Under the pieces are notes generated by a model. That model did not search any database. It was not told the DNA's origin and saw only the letters and a list, made by a program, of their open reading frames with translations. Below are positions 27,024-37,636 of a stretch of 64,000 bases of DNA, piece after piece (the stretch's first letter is position 1; each line of letters begins with the position of its first letter). The translations under genes were made by a program, and so were the position numbers. The stretch is from Marinobacterium_A aestuariivivens. Lineage in GTDB: Bacteria; Pseudomonadota; Gammaproteobacteria; Pseudomonadales; Balneatricaceae. The stretch spans positions 5,084,001 through 5,148,000 of the forward strand of contig NZ_JBHSWE010000001.1 in NCBI RefSeq assembly GCF_042661465.1, given 5' to 3'.

Positions 27024-30000
27024 TTGCGCGCCTCCTCGACAGGCCGGTCGAAGACCAGCAGATAGACAATGGGGATCACCAGCAACGTAAAGAGCGTCGA
27101 TGCGAGAATGCCGAAAATGATCGCCAGCGCCAGGCCGCTGAACACCGGATCGAGAGTGATCACGAGGTTGCCGAGCAGAGTCGTGCCGGCAGTCAGCAGC
27201 ACCGGCCGCATACGCACCGCACCGGCCTGTATCAGCGCTTCCTTCAGTTCCAGGCCGCGGTTCAGGGCCTGGCTGATGAATTCCACCAGGATCAGCGAAT
27301 TGCGCACGACGATGCCGGCCAGGGCAATCATGCCGATCATCGCGGTGGCGGTGAACAGCACCGGCTCCGGCGCGCCGGCAATGGTACGCTCGCCAAACTG
27401 GTTGAGCAGCCAGAACCCCGGCATGATGCCGATGACGGTCAGCGGGATCGCCGACATGATGATCAGCGAAAGGCCGGCAGAGCCGGTCTGCACCCGCAGC
27501 ACGAAGAATATGGCCACCAGCGCGAAGGCGAAGGCCAGTCCCATGTCGCGGAACACCTGCAGCGTGATGCGCCACTCCCCTTCGCCGCTCCAGCGCAGCT
27601 CCGTACCCTTCGGCAGCGACCAGCTGTCGCCGCCACCCGGCGCGAAGAAGCTTCGGGCCTGCCAGTCGACCTGCTGCCGCCCGGGACCGGCATTGCGGTC
27701 GGCACCGAGGTCGGCGATCACCTCGGCCGGCGTGCGCCCGTTGAGTTCGGCCATGACGTAGACCACCGGCCTCAGGTCCTTGCGAAAAATGGGCGCGTCC
27801 GCCGGGACCGGCTCGAACCGCCCCAACTCGCCGAGGGCGACCAGGGTTGCGGTGCGCTGTCGAGACCGGTGGCGCTCTGCTGCTGCACGATACCGGGCCG
27901 CCCCTTGAGCTGCAGTCGCTCGAAGTCGTGCAGCGATCCTCGCTGTTCTGGCGCCAGGCGCAGCTCGATCGGCAAGGGGCGCGCTTCGCGGGGCAGGTTC
28001 AGGTAGGAGGCGACCAGGCCGTCGTTGGCCATCATCAGGGTCTGGTTGATATCCTCGGTGGCGATGCCGGACAGCGCCGCCTTCTGTTTCTCGGTGACGA
28101 AACGCAACCGCGGCTGCGATGCCACCAGCGTCGAGTCGACCTCGACGACATGGGGTTCCCGCCGCAGCCGGGCCATCAGGGTTTCGGCGGCCTGCTGCTG
28201 CAGGCTGTAGGGCGCCAGGCCGTCAGCGTAGATCTCGGCGACGAGGGTGCTGAGCACCGGCGGCCCGGGCGGCACCTCGATCACCTTGACCTCTAGCCCG
28301 TCGCGGTTCATCGGCGCCAGCAACTGTCTCAGCCGCAGCACCACGGCATGGGACTGGTGCAAGCGCTCCGTCTTGTCGACCAGCGTCAGGCGCAATTCGG
28401 CCAGATGGGGTGCCTGGCGCTGGTAGTAACGCCGTACCATGCCGTTGAAGTCGATCGGCGACGGTACCCCGACGAAGGCGGCGATTGCCCGCACTTCGGG
28501 CAGTTGCTTGACCTGCTGTGCGATATGTTCCGTGACCGCCGCGCTCCGTTCGAGGCTGGCGCCTTCCGGCAGGTCGATCAGAATCTGCACCTCGTTGCGG
28601 TTGTCGAAGGGTAGCAGCTTCAGCGGCACCAGCCGGAACAGCGGAAGTACCGCCGTGGCCAGGAAAAGCCCGAGCAGGGCCCAGAGCAACCACTTCGCAC
28701 GCCGCCGGTTGCCCAGCAGCGGTTGCAACAGGCCGCGGTAGAAACGCAGCAGACCGGGCGCTGCCGCCACTTCGCCGCCGCCAACGTTCGCGATCGGTTT
28801 GAGCAGGCGCGACGCCAGCCAGGGTGTCACCAGGAAGGCCACCAGGGTGCTGACAGCGACGCTGACCGGCACGTTGAAGGCCATCGGCGCCATATAGGGA
28901 CCCATCATGCCGGTGATGTAGGCCAGCGGGACGAAGGCCAGCACGATGGTCAGGGTTGACATCAGCAGCGGGATGCGGATCTCCGCCATCGAGGCGACGA
29001 TCCGCTCGGCCGTGCTGCCCTGCCCCTGGCGCAGGAAACGCTCGATATTGTCGACCCCGGTAATGGGGTCATCGACCAGCAGGCCGAGCGAGAGGATCAG
29101 GGCGAAAAGGGTAACCCGGTTGATCGTATAACCGAAATACAGGTCCAGCGCCAGGGTGACGCCGTAGCAGATCGGCACCGCCAGGCCGACCACCAGGGCC
29201 GCGCGCCAGCCAAGGAAAACGCCGATGAAGACCACGACCGTGAGCACCGCGAAGCCGAGGCTCGAGGTCAGGTTGTCGACCTTTTCGTCGGCCGTCTGGC
29301 CATAGTCGCGCAGCACCTCGACGTTCACCTCGGCCGGCAGCAGCTGGCGCTGGAGTTCGGCGATGCGCTGGTGCACCGCTGCGGCGACGGATACCGCGTT
29401 GCTGCCGCGCTGCTTGGCGATGCTGATCGCCACCATCGGCCGGTAAGCGCTGCCGGGGTGAAAATCCTCGTGGCCGGGCGCGAAGTCGATCCAGCTGTAG
29501 TGTTCGGGTTCGCCGGGGCCGTCGACGAGGGTCGCGACATCGCGCAGGTAAACCGGCACGCCATCGACCACATTGACCACCAGGGTCTCGAGTTCGCTCA
29601 GTTGACGCAGAACGTCGCCGCTTTCGAGCAGGATGGCGTCGTTGTTCAGTGTCCAGAGGCCGGCGTTCTGCAGCCGGTTGGACAACTGCAGCGCCCTGAC
29701 CAGGTCCATCGCCGTGGTCTTGCGAGCCCCCATGCTCTCGGGATCGAAGCGTATCTGAACGGTACGCGGGCTGCCGCCGACCACCTCGATCTGGCTGGTC
29801 AGCGGGATGCCCTGCAGATTGGTGGTGATCTCCTCGGCCATGCGGCGCAGTTCGTAGTCGCCGTAACGGCCCGGGTCATCGCTCCAGAGCGCGAGCATCA
29901 GGATCGGTACGTCGTCCACTTCGACCGGTTTCACCAGCCAGTTGCTGACGACGGCCGGCACCCGGTCCTGGTTGCTATAGAGCTTGTTGTAGGTATTGAG

Positions 30001-30333
30001 GATGGACGCTTCGCGGTCCTGGCCGACATGGAAGCGCAGCGTCGCCGCGACAAATCCCTGGGACGTCGTCGAATAGACGTGCTCGACACCGGGTATCTGT
30101 GCCAGGAGTTTTTCCAGCGGTACCGTGACCTGACGCTCGACCTGCCCGGCGCCGAGCCCCGGCGCATGCACCAGCACATCGACCATCGGCACCACGATCT
30201 GAGGCTCTTCCTCCCGCGGCGTGAACTGCAGGGCGATCATCCCGGCCAGCAGCGACAGTGTCAGGATCAGCAACGGCAGACCGCCTTTGAGCGCGGCGGC
30301 AACGACCTTGTCCAGCGGGTGTTCCGACGGCAT
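27020..30333 (-). CDS. RND efflux pump permease, frameshifted near 27868
   Basis: Reconstructed protein of about 1104 aa, close to the usual length for the superfamily. The N-terminal membrane segment (PLLILTLSLLAGMIALQF) is followed by EEEPQIVVPMVDV, a large periplasmic loop, then a transmembrane block with LFALILSLGLLVDDPITGVDNIERF. This is the TM4 region where the usual VDDAI is VDDPI, and the second Asp is kept. The C-terminal half repeats the pattern, ending with TLLVIPIVYLLVFDRPVEEARK. One base appears missing near 27868. Drugs, solvents or organic acids are possible substrates; none can be chosen. It is the first gene of a two-gene operon with the adaptor. A good AAGGGA precedes the ATG. 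Confidence 0.9.
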
Positions 30334-30418
30334 GTTCCCTTATTCCCCGATAAAACGTTGTCCCCGGCCGCTGCCGGACGTCGTGAGTGCCTGCAAAGGC
30401 GAAACGGTTAAGAGATCC

Positions 30419-31549
30419 TCAGGGCTCGATGCGGGCGTGAAACACAAAACGCCCGTCCTCTACCCGCAGGATGGTGGCACTTTTGACCGGGTCACCGGAG
30501 CCAGTATAGGTAACCTCGCCGGTCACGCCCTGATACCGGTCAAGGGTTGCGAGGCTATCGCGGATCGCGCCGGGTTCCAGGCTGCCGGCCGCGCTGACCG
30601 CCGCCGCCAGCAGACCCACGCCGTCGTAGGTCAGTGCGGCGATATCGGTCGGTTCCCGCTCGTAGCGTTCTCGGTAGCGGGCGACAAACTCGCGCACTTT
30701 GGGCTCGTCGCTGTCGGCAAAGAACAGCGCGCTGAAGTAGGCGCCTTCCATCAGCCGCCGGTGCACCGGCGGAATCTGGGCCCAGGAATCGCTGCCGATC
30801 CAGACCGGATCCATGCCCTGTGCCCGCAGCTGCCGTATCTGTTGCGGCACTTCGTTGTAGTAGTTGGGCAGGAAGACGCCTTCGGCGCCGCTGCCGGCGA
30901 TGCGCGCGAGGGGTTCGCCGATGTCGGGCGCATCGCGGGTATAGGCCTCGAAGGCGACGATCTCGCCGCCCAGGGCCCGAAAGCGGTCGCGAAACTCCTC
31001 GGCGAGATTGCGGTTGTAGGCGCTGGCGATATCGAACAGCACCGCAACCCGCTGCATGCCGAGGTATTCGCGACTCAGCCGTGCCAGCACCTGGGCCTGG
31101 AAGCTGTCGGTGAAGGCGACCCGGAATACCCAGTCGTGGTGGCGGGTGGTCTCGGGATGGGTCGAGGCGGGGCTGATCAGCGGAATCTTCAGTTCGTTGG
31201 CGGCACGGGCGGCGGGAATCGCATTGCGGCTGGCCTGAGGGCCGACAATGACGGCCACGCCCTCCTGATTCACCAGCTTGAGCACGGCGCTGACGGCGGC
31301 CTCGCTGCGGTCCTCGTTGTCTTCGGTCACCAGCACCAGGCGCACCTGTCGTCCCTCGACGCGCAGCGTGCCGTTGCGGTTGATTTCGGCCACTGCCAGT
31401 TCGGCCCCTTCGAGGGTCGTGCGCCCGGTGTCGGTCAGGGCGCCGCTGATTGGCGCGATCAGGCCGATGCGCAGCTCCAGCGGTTCATCCTTCCCTGCGC
31501 CGCAGCCGGTAAGCCAGAGGCCCAGCGCCAGCAGCATCAGGACACGCAT
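30419..31549 (-). CDS. Branched-chain amino acid-type periplasmic binding lipoprotein
   Basis: 376 aa with a lipobox (LGLWLTGC, lipid Cys at residue 16). The mature part is a type I periplasmic binding fold: LRIGLIAPISGALTDTGRTTLEGAELAVAEIN, VIVGPQASRNAIPAARAANELKIPLISPAST, HHDWVFRVAFTDSFQA and DIAALTYDGVGLLAAAVS. The ligand is probably a small amino acid-like or carboxylate compound. No permease or ATPase genes are nearby. Its start overlaps the end of the adenylate cyclase gene by 13 bases, so it is co-translated with a sensor enzyme rather than a transporter. It may present a ligand to the cyclase (inference). Confidence 0.9.
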   Translation of the reverse strand: MRVLMLLALGLWLTGCGAGKDEPLELRIGLIAPISGALTDTGRTTLEGAELAVAEINRNGTLRVEGRQVRLVLVTEDNEDRSEAAVSAVLKLVNQEGVAVIVGPQASRNAIPAARAANELKIPLISPASTHPETTRHHDWVFRVAFTDSFQAQVLARLSREYLGMQRVAVLFDIASAYNRNLAEEFRDRFRALGGEIVAFEAYTRDAPDIGEPLARIAGSGAEGVFLPNYYNEVPQQIRQLRAQGMDPVWIGSDSWAQIPPVHRRLMEGAYFSALFFADSDEPKVREFVARYRERYEREPTDIAALTYDGVGLLAAAVSAAGSLEPGAIRDSLATLDRYQGVTGEVTYTGSGDPVKSATILRVEDGRFVFHARIEP

Positions 31550-33296
31550 TCCGCCTCCGGAATCCTGCGTCCCTTAAGCATGTAGGTGTGCATCTGTCCC
31601 TTGCCCTTGATCTTGACCAGCCCGCGGTCCTCGAAGACGTACTGATGCTTGAGGTGCTGGTAAGTGCTTTCGGTCACCTGGATGCAGCCGCCGATACCGT
31701 GGGACTCCATGCGAGCCGCGGTATTCACCGCATCGCCCCAGATATCGTAGATGAATTTATGGGTGCCGATGACGCCGGCCACCACCGGTCCGCTATTGAT
31801 GCCGATGCGCATCTTCAGGTCGGACTGATGGCGCCGGTTGAAGGCGTCGATGGCATCGAGCATGTCCAGGGCAAACTCGGCCACCACCTGGGCGTGGTCC
31901 GGCCGGACAACCGGCAGACCGGCGCCGACCATGTAGGCGTCGCCGATGGTCTTGATCTTCTCGAGACCGCGCACCTCGCCGAGACGGTCGAACTCGGAGA
32001 AGATCTCGTTCAACCGGCCGACCAGTTCGTGGGCCGGCAGGCCGGCCGACATCGGCGTGAAGTTGACGATATCGGCGAACAGGATGGTCACCTCGGCGAA
32101 ACTGTCGGCGATATTGCTCTCGCCCTGCTTGAGTCGTTCGGCGATCGGCTGCGGCAGTATGTTGAGCAGCAGGCGTTCCGATTTCTCCTGCTCGGCCGCG
32201 AGGTCCTCGAGCGTCTGGCGCAGACGGTCGATCATGCGGTTGAAGTTGCGCGCCAGGATGCCGGTTTCGTCTTCGGTCATCACCGGTGCCCGCTGGCTCA
32301 GGTCGCCTTCGGCAATCTGCTCGGTCGTCGCGCTGACCGCCAGGATCGGGCGTGCGATGCGGGCCGTGATCAGATAGATGCCGACGGCCAGCAGTGCAAT
32401 GGCGATGAATCCGATGCTCAGTATCATCCAGCCCAGTCGCGTGGCCGGCTGCAGCGCCTCGCTGACGCGGATTTCCGTCAGCAGCGCGAGGCCCAGCGCG
32501 GGCATCCAGCGATAGCTGCCGATGACCGGCTGACCTGCATAGTTGCGGTAAATGCCGGCGCCGGTCTCGCCCTGCACCGCAGCATCGATCCCCTCGCTGT
32601 GCGCACCGCGGGGAAAGGCCTCGTCGCCAAAACGTGCCACCGACAGAAAGCGATTGTGGCTGTCAATCAGATAGGATTCGCCGGTTTCGCCGAGCCCGGT
32701 ACGGTCGCTGACGATATCGACCAGCACCGGTACCCGCACATGGGCCGCCAGCACGCCCAGGGTTCGCCGTCCAGCCCGGTTAGCGGGGTCGCCACCGTCA
32801 GCGTCGGCAGGCCGGTATCCGGTGCCGGATAGACCGGTTGCACATAGGTGCGCTCGCGACCGGCGCGGAAGAATTCGTCGCTGAGGCGGTATCTCTGCTC
32901 GTGGTCGGGGTTGGTGGAAAAGAACACCTGGCCGCCGGTCTGGTTGAGCAGCATCAGTTCGGTCAGGTCCGTCGCCGCCGCCGAGCCATAATCGAGAAAG
33001 GTCGAGCGAAACAGCCGGTCGGCCATGGCCATGTAAGCGGACTCGTACGCCGGGGTGCCGGGCGTCTGGCGCAACAGTTGGCTGACGGCGTCGCGCAATC
33101 CGTCGAGATTGGCAATCTTGCTGATGATATCGGCCTGATCGGCGACGAAACGGTTGATTTCCCGCTGGCGCTGGTCGGCGATGACCTCGAAACGGTCGAT
33201 CGCCATCTGCTGCAACTGGGCGGCGGACAGCATATAGGAGGCCCCTGCGAGTGCCACGACCACCGGCAGCGACACCAGCAGGAAGTAGGCGGTCAT
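31537..33296 (-). CDS. Membrane adenylate cyclase (class III), frameshifted near 32767
   Basis: Reconstructed protein of about 587 aa. It starts MTAYFLLVSLPVVVALAGASYML (membrane segment) and then a large extracytoplasmic sensor of CACHE type, carrying RYRLSDEFFRAGRERTYV and GESYLIDSHNRFLSVAR. A second membrane helix (MILSIGFIAIALLAVGIYLI), a HAMP segment and the catalytic domain follow. The catalytic part has FADIVNFTPMS (metal Asp), GLEKIKTIGDAYMV and DIWGDAVNTAARME. The Lys and Asp at the base-selecting positions favour ATP over GTP. The join restores one missing G (GEPWGVLAAHVR). In-frame DNA continues about 55 codons upstream without ATG, so the true start could be upstream. It shares its operon with the binding lipoprotein and is divergent from another binding protein. 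Confidence 0.9.
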
Positions 33297-33442
33297 TCGC
33301 GCCTTGAGGCTTTTTTCAGCAATGTAAGGCCGGGAAATTGCATCTTTCGGGTTCTGCCGTTTTTCTCCTAACTAGAGGTTAGCGGCTTTTTGCCGTCCGG
33401 GCTGAGCTAAGCTTGGGATGGATTGGCCATAAAGAGGTGAAG

Positions 33443-34761
33443 ATGCCGTATTCCAGCCGCCCGCAGGCAAGTGCAGAATACCGGGGTATCGGTCGCCGGC
33501 GTCTCCTGCTCGGCTCGGCGCTGGGAACGGCGTCGGTACTGCTCGGCAGGACCGACCCTTCATTCGCCAGCGAACTACCGCTCAGGATCGGCTTCGTGGG
33601 ACCGTTCACGGGACCGGCGCAGGACACCGGCCTCGAGATTCGCCGGGGGTGCTGATGGCGCTGATGGATGCCCGCGACGAGGGCGAGCTGCCGCTGCAGC
33701 GCAATGGCCTGGAGCGACCGGTCGAGCCGGTATGGGTCGACAGTGCCTCGGATCCCGAACGGGCCGTTGCCGCGATGACCGAGGCGGTCACCCGCGACAG
33801 GGTCGCGATGCTGGTGGGTGGCTGGCATTCCGATGTGGCGCTGGCGCTGATGGATGCCGAATCGGCATTCAGGATCATGCACCTGGGACACAGTGGCGAG
33901 GCCCTAGCCATCGCCGACAAGATCAATCGCGCCTACGGCAAGTACCGTGGCTGGTTCAAGGGCTGGCCGACGCCCTCGATGCTTGGGGCCCGTTACGGAG
34001 AACCGCTGCAATACCTGCGCCTGCAGGGTCTCTGGCGACCGCCCAATAATCGCGCCGCCGTCATGGTCGAGAATACCGCCTATGGCCGCGGCTGGGGCAA
34101 GGCGTTGCACGACAGCCTGCAGGCAGTGGGCTTCCAGGTCGGCCCTCCGGACCTGACAGCGCTCGAGCAGAACGACTTCCGTGCCCTGTTGGCGCGTTAC
34201 CGCCGCGACGGCGTTTCGCTGGTGGTCATGACCACGACGGGCATCCAGGCGGCGGCGGCCTTCGTGCGCCAGTTCCAGGAAGAGCAGGTGCCCGCCCTGT
34301 TCATAGGCCACGGGCTGCGCTGGAACCGCGACTGGTACGCCCATACCGGCGATGCCTCCAACTACCTGCTGGCGATGGACACGGCCATGCCGATCGCGCT
34401 CTGGCAGCAGTGGTGGGTGAGGCGCTACCGCCGGTTGTTCGGCGACATGCCCAGTATCGCCGCCGCCGGCCTGCATTACGACTACACGCGCATGGCGATC
34501 CGGGTACTCAATGCCAGCGCCAGCCTGAAGCTCGACGACCTGATCCGAACCGTCTATCGCATGCCCTATCGCGGCGTCTGGAACCGCTACCAGTTCGCCA
34601 GCGAACCGACGCCGAACTCGGTATCGGCCAACGAGGTGCAGACGGGCGGCTTCATGGAGGGGTTCTTCTTTCCGATGGCGCAGCTGATGGAGGGCGAGGC
34701 GCGGATCATCTGGCCGCCGCGCTATGCCGATCAGCGCTTCATCCCGCCACCCTGGCTGTAA
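33443..34761 (+). CDS. Tat-exported periplasmic binding protein (ABC-type), frameshifted
   Basis: Reconstructed protein of about 440 aa starting MPYSSRPQASAEYRGIG, with GAGGTG upstream. The twin-arginine motif RRRLLLGSALG and a hydrophobic stretch ending SFAS mark a Tat signal. The mature domain (LPLRIGFVGPFTGPAQDTGLEIRRG) is of the branched-chain amino acid/amide-binding type. One G is missing in the run at about 33650. After it the frame reads VLMALMDARDEGELPLQRNGL. It is relatively rich in Trp and Tyr. No ABC permease follows. It is divergent from the adenylate cyclase with 146 bases between, so it may belong to the same ligand-sensing system. It could also be a cofactor-carrying enzyme relative. 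Confidence 0.85.
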
Positions 34762-34954
34762 CTGGTGATGCGCTTTGCTGGCATTCGCTCCTGCAATGCC
34801 AGGCTTTGCACCCTTCATGGTGGTTGTTGCGCTCTACGGCATTCTGCGGTGCTTTTAAGATCTTTTTACGATTTGCTGAGGGAAGTCTTAACAACCGCGA
34901 TCGCTGGATGCCGGTAGGCTGTAACGGTCATCCACCACTACGAGAGCGATAGCG

Positions 34955-35452
34955 ATGTTCCCGAAAGTCTTCTGCATCACCACCCTGTTGGCCTCCCTCG
35001 CGGCAGCGGGCATGGCGGCGGGCGATCCGACCGAGATCGAGCGCGGCCGCTACCTGGTCGCCATCGGAGGCTGCAACGATTGCCATTCCCCCGGTTACGA
35101 AACGCTCGGCGAGGCCATGCCGGAGTCGCAGCGGCTACTGGGTGCCGAACTGGGTTTTGCCGGGCCCTGGGGCGTCAGCTATCCGGCCAACCTGCGGCTG
35201 TCCGTCGCCGGGCTGTCGGAATCGGCCTGGATGAACCGGGCCCGCGCCGGCGGCCTGCCGCCGATGCCCTGGAACGCGTTGCGGGCAATGAGCGAGAGCG
35301 ATCTGAGGGCGCTCTACCGTTACCTCGCGATGCTGGGACCAGCCGGACAGACCGCGCCGGCTGCAGTGGCGCCCGGGCGGCCGGTCGAAACGCCCTATCT
35401 ATCGTTCGAACCGGTGATGCCGGGCGGCGGTCAAACGATCACCAGACATTAG
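34955..35452 (+). CDS. Secreted monohaem cytochrome c
   Basis: 165 aa with a signal peptide (MFPKVFCITTLLASLAAAGMAAG) and one haem c site, CNDCH at residues 40-44, preceded by RGRYLVAIGG as in class I cytochromes. A distal Met is probably in GLPPMPWNAL. The length is longer than typical small class I cytochromes because of a Pro/Ala-rich tail. It would carry electrons in the periplasm. It stands between the binding-protein gene and a PNPOx-GAF gene, on the plus strand. The preceding 190 bases hold its promoter. Confidence 0.88.
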   Translation: MFPKVFCITTLLASLAAAGMAAGDPTEIERGRYLVAIGGCNDCHSPGYETLGEAMPESQRLLGAELGFAGPWGVSYPANLRLSVAGLSESAWMNRARAGGLPPMPWNALRAMSESDLRALYRYLAMLGPAGQTAPAAVAPGRPVETPYLSFEPVMPGGGQTITRH

Positions 35453-35501
35453 GAAGATGGGAAACGGGGGCGGGTCAGTCCCGTTTCCCGAGGATACAGC
35501 C

Positions 35502-35645
35502 ATGCGCAGACTGCGTTGTCGTTACGGCCGTCTCTGGCGTCGCCTGCGACGCTCCGGACCGGCCCGGGAGCAGCAGCCGAAACCCCTCCCGCCGGCCGAG
35601 GTGAAGACGCCTCAGGAAGATCGTCTCTGGCATCAGGCCTCATGA
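35502..35645 (+). CDS. Possible 47-aa Arg-rich small protein
   Basis: ATG preceded by CCCGAGGATACAGCC, giving MRRLRCRYGRLWRRLRRSGP followed by a Pro/Lys-rich tail (PAREQQPKPLPPAEVKTP). The last six bases overlap the opposite-strand PNPOx-GAF gene. The Arg-rich composition would fit an RNA- or membrane-binding peptide, but composition alone proves little in G+C-rich DNA. Weak call. Confidence 0.3.
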   Translation: MRRLRCRYGRLWRRLRRSGPAREQQPKPLPPAEVKTPQEDRLWHQAS

Positions 35646-36983
35646 CCGCCGATGCAACTGGAGCGGGCGCTTCAACGTCAGGCGGAATCGGCCTCGTCCG
35701 CTCTTTTCCAGCCGCACGGGCGCCTGGCGTTCTACCAGGCGCCGTGTCAGCAGAATCAGCCGAGCCTCGAGATTGTCGCAGATGTCGGGCAATCCCAGCC
35801 GGGGATTCCTGCGTAGCTCGCGGTTGCTGAACTCGGTGCGGCCGCGGTCACGGTATTCGTGCAGCAGCTCCCAGAGAATGGCACCGGCCACGCCCTTGAT
35901 CAGATAGTCGCCATCCATGAACAGACTGTGGTCGCGGGGGTAGTATTCGATCTGCAGGGCCGGTCCTTGCGGCGCCCGGCGTGTCGAGGCCACCGGGGCT
36001 TCGAGCGCCTCTTCCCCCTGCAGTTGCAGCAGGCGCAGCGCATGTCCGGCCTGGGCGCACAGCGTGACCAGTGCGTCCTCGATATCGTAGCCGAAGCGGC
36101 ATTCCTCGAGGCTTTCGCTGTACAGCACCCCTGCCAACTCCTTGCCGCACAGCAATGGAATCGCGAGCTGGCTCTGTGGATCGGGCAGGCCAGGCAGCGG
36201 TATCACCTCCTCGAGCGACCGGACCAGCCCACTGCGAATCGCTTCTTCCCGCACGGCGCGGGTGTAGGCGTACTCGGCGGCCGCATACATGATGCGGATC
36301 GGCACGCGTTCGCGCGCGGCGATACCGATCACGCCGACGCCCAGTGGAATTTCTGCGCCGATGCCGGAATGCGGGTAACCGCGGCTGGCCACGACATAGA
36401 GGGAGCTGGCCGCAAGATCGGCAATCAGCAGCATCGCGTGCTGCAGGCCGAACTCGCGCAACAGGCAGTCGAGCAGCCCGTCAAAGAGGCTGTCCAGCGT
36501 CCTGCAGCCGTTCAGCGCATCGCTGCTGCGGCGCAACGCCGGCAGGATCGCAGGCGCCGGCAGGTTGGCCGGCAGTTCCCGGCCGGGGATCGCCTCGATC
36601 CCGAGCACCCGGTAGATATCGGCCCCGCGCAGGCGGAAAACCCCGGTCATTCCCTCATGGGACGCGATACCCGCAAGCCGCGCCTTCATGCCTTCGAACA
36701 GGGGGCCGCATGTTTCGGTGCGCAGGTAGCGCAGTCGCAGGCGGTAACGGGCGGCGGTGTCCGGATCCAGCACCAGTGCCGTCGCCTGGGGATTGGCCAG
36801 GATATTGGCGCGGGTCTTGTTGAAGAACTGATAGGACAGCGCCACATGTTGGGGGTCGACGTACATCACCTGGGATACATAGGTCACATTGGGCATGCCG
36901 TGATCGTCACAGGTTGCCACGCCGGCCGGCACCACGCCCTCGAGGCAGTTGCGCAGCCGGTCGAGACTGAGCAGCGCGTTCAT
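35640..36983 (-). CDS. Pyridoxamine 5'-phosphate oxidase-like protein with GAF domain
   Basis: 447 aa from ATG 36983. The N-terminal part (1-145) is a PNPOx/FMN-binding-like split barrel, with GVATCDDHGMPNVTYVSQVMYVDPQHVALS and LANPQATALVLDP. The middle (about 180-340) is a GAF sensor domain: ILPALRRSSDALNGCRTLDSLFDGLL through LAIPLLCGKELAGVLYSES. The last part (about 360-447) has a MDGDYLIKGVAGAILWELLHEY helix-like segment resembling a winged-helix domain. The combination suggests a redox or flavin-linked sensor-regulator. It follows another PNPOx-like gene by 43 bases in the same direction. Confidence 0.8.
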   Translation of the reverse strand: MNALLSLDRLRNCLEGVVPAGVATCDDHGMPNVTYVSQVMYVDPQHVALSYQFFNKTRANILANPQATALVLDPDTAARYRLRLRYLRTETCGPLFEGMKARLAGIASHEGMTGVFRLRGADIYRVLGIEAIPGRELPANLPAPAILPALRRSSDALNGCRTLDSLFDGLLDCLLREFGLQHAMLLIADLAASSLYVVASRGYPHSGIGAEIPLGVGVIGIAARERVPIRIMYAAAEYAYTRAVREEAIRSGLVRSLEEVIPLPGLPDPQSQLAIPLLCGKELAGVLYSESLEECRFGYDIEDALVTLCAQAGHALRLLQLQGEEALEAPVASTRRAPQGPALQIEYYPRDHSLFMDGDYLIKGVAGAILWELLHEYRDRGRTEFSNRELRRNPRLGLPDICDNLEARLILLTRRLVERQAPVRLEKSGRGRFRLTLKRPLQLHRRS

Positions 36984-37026
36984 GGCGCCCCTGTCCCCGT
37001 CTGGCACCCCGGATGAGAGCCCGGCC

Positions 37027-37542
37027 TCACGTCCTTGCCGCTCCGGCAGGCAAGGGCTCGCCGGCCTGGGGACCCGGTGTCTGGCCATAGGCTTCGCAGG
37101 GGCTGAAACTGACCGCGACGAGATCGTCGTCGGCCAGGCTCAACAACGCCCGGCTGAAGGCTTCTGGGACCTGGAAATGCTGCAGACGGCGGCTGAGGGT
37201 ATCGACATAGGCCGGCAGCGCGGCCCGGTCCCGCTCCGTCGCCGGTTCGACCTGGGCGTCGCGCCCCTTGAGCTGGACGCTGCGATGACTTTCCGGTTCG
37301 TTGAAGAGCACCGCGATACGGCCACTGGCCTCAATATCGCGCAGCAGCGCGTCGGACTGGCTGCAGGCAAGCAGCACCCGGACACGACAACGGTCCGGCG
37401 AGACCTGGGCGCCGTAGCCGCGTGCCAGCGTCGCCAGCCCGCGGGCATCGCTGCTGGCCACTTGAATCGACAACCGGCTCTCGATGAAGGCCGCCAGCGC
37501 TTCGTCGAGCGGTTCTGTCGCCGCCGTCTTATGGGTCGTCAT
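37027..37542 (-). CDS. Pyridoxamine 5'-phosphate oxidase-like protein
   Basis: 171 aa starting MTTHKTAATEPLDEALAAFI with GGGAGA upstream. The split-barrel pattern is LATLARGYGAQVSPDRCRVRVLLACSQSD and GRIAVLFNEPESHRSVQLKGRDAQV, typical of small FMN or F420/haem-binding PNPOx-like proteins. The exact cofactor is unclear. It lies directly upstream of the PNPOx-GAF gene and probably forms an operon with it. The ORF upstream of 37542 is not conserved-looking, so ATG 37542 is preferred. Confidence 0.78.
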   Translation of the reverse strand: MTTHKTAATEPLDEALAAFIESRLSIQVASSDARGLATLARGYGAQVSPDRCRVRVLLACSQSDALLRDIEASGRIAVLFNEPESHRSVQLKGRDAQVEPATERDRAALPAYVDTLSRRLQHFQVPEAFSRALLSLADDDLVAVSFSPCEAYGQTPGPQAGEPLPAGAART

Positions 37543-37636
37543 CGGATCTCCCGGCCGGATTATAAGCCTGATGCTGACTAAGCATCGCCAACGCCCGTCG
37601 ATTCGGCAATGGCCAGCGGGAAAAATCACTGCTCAG

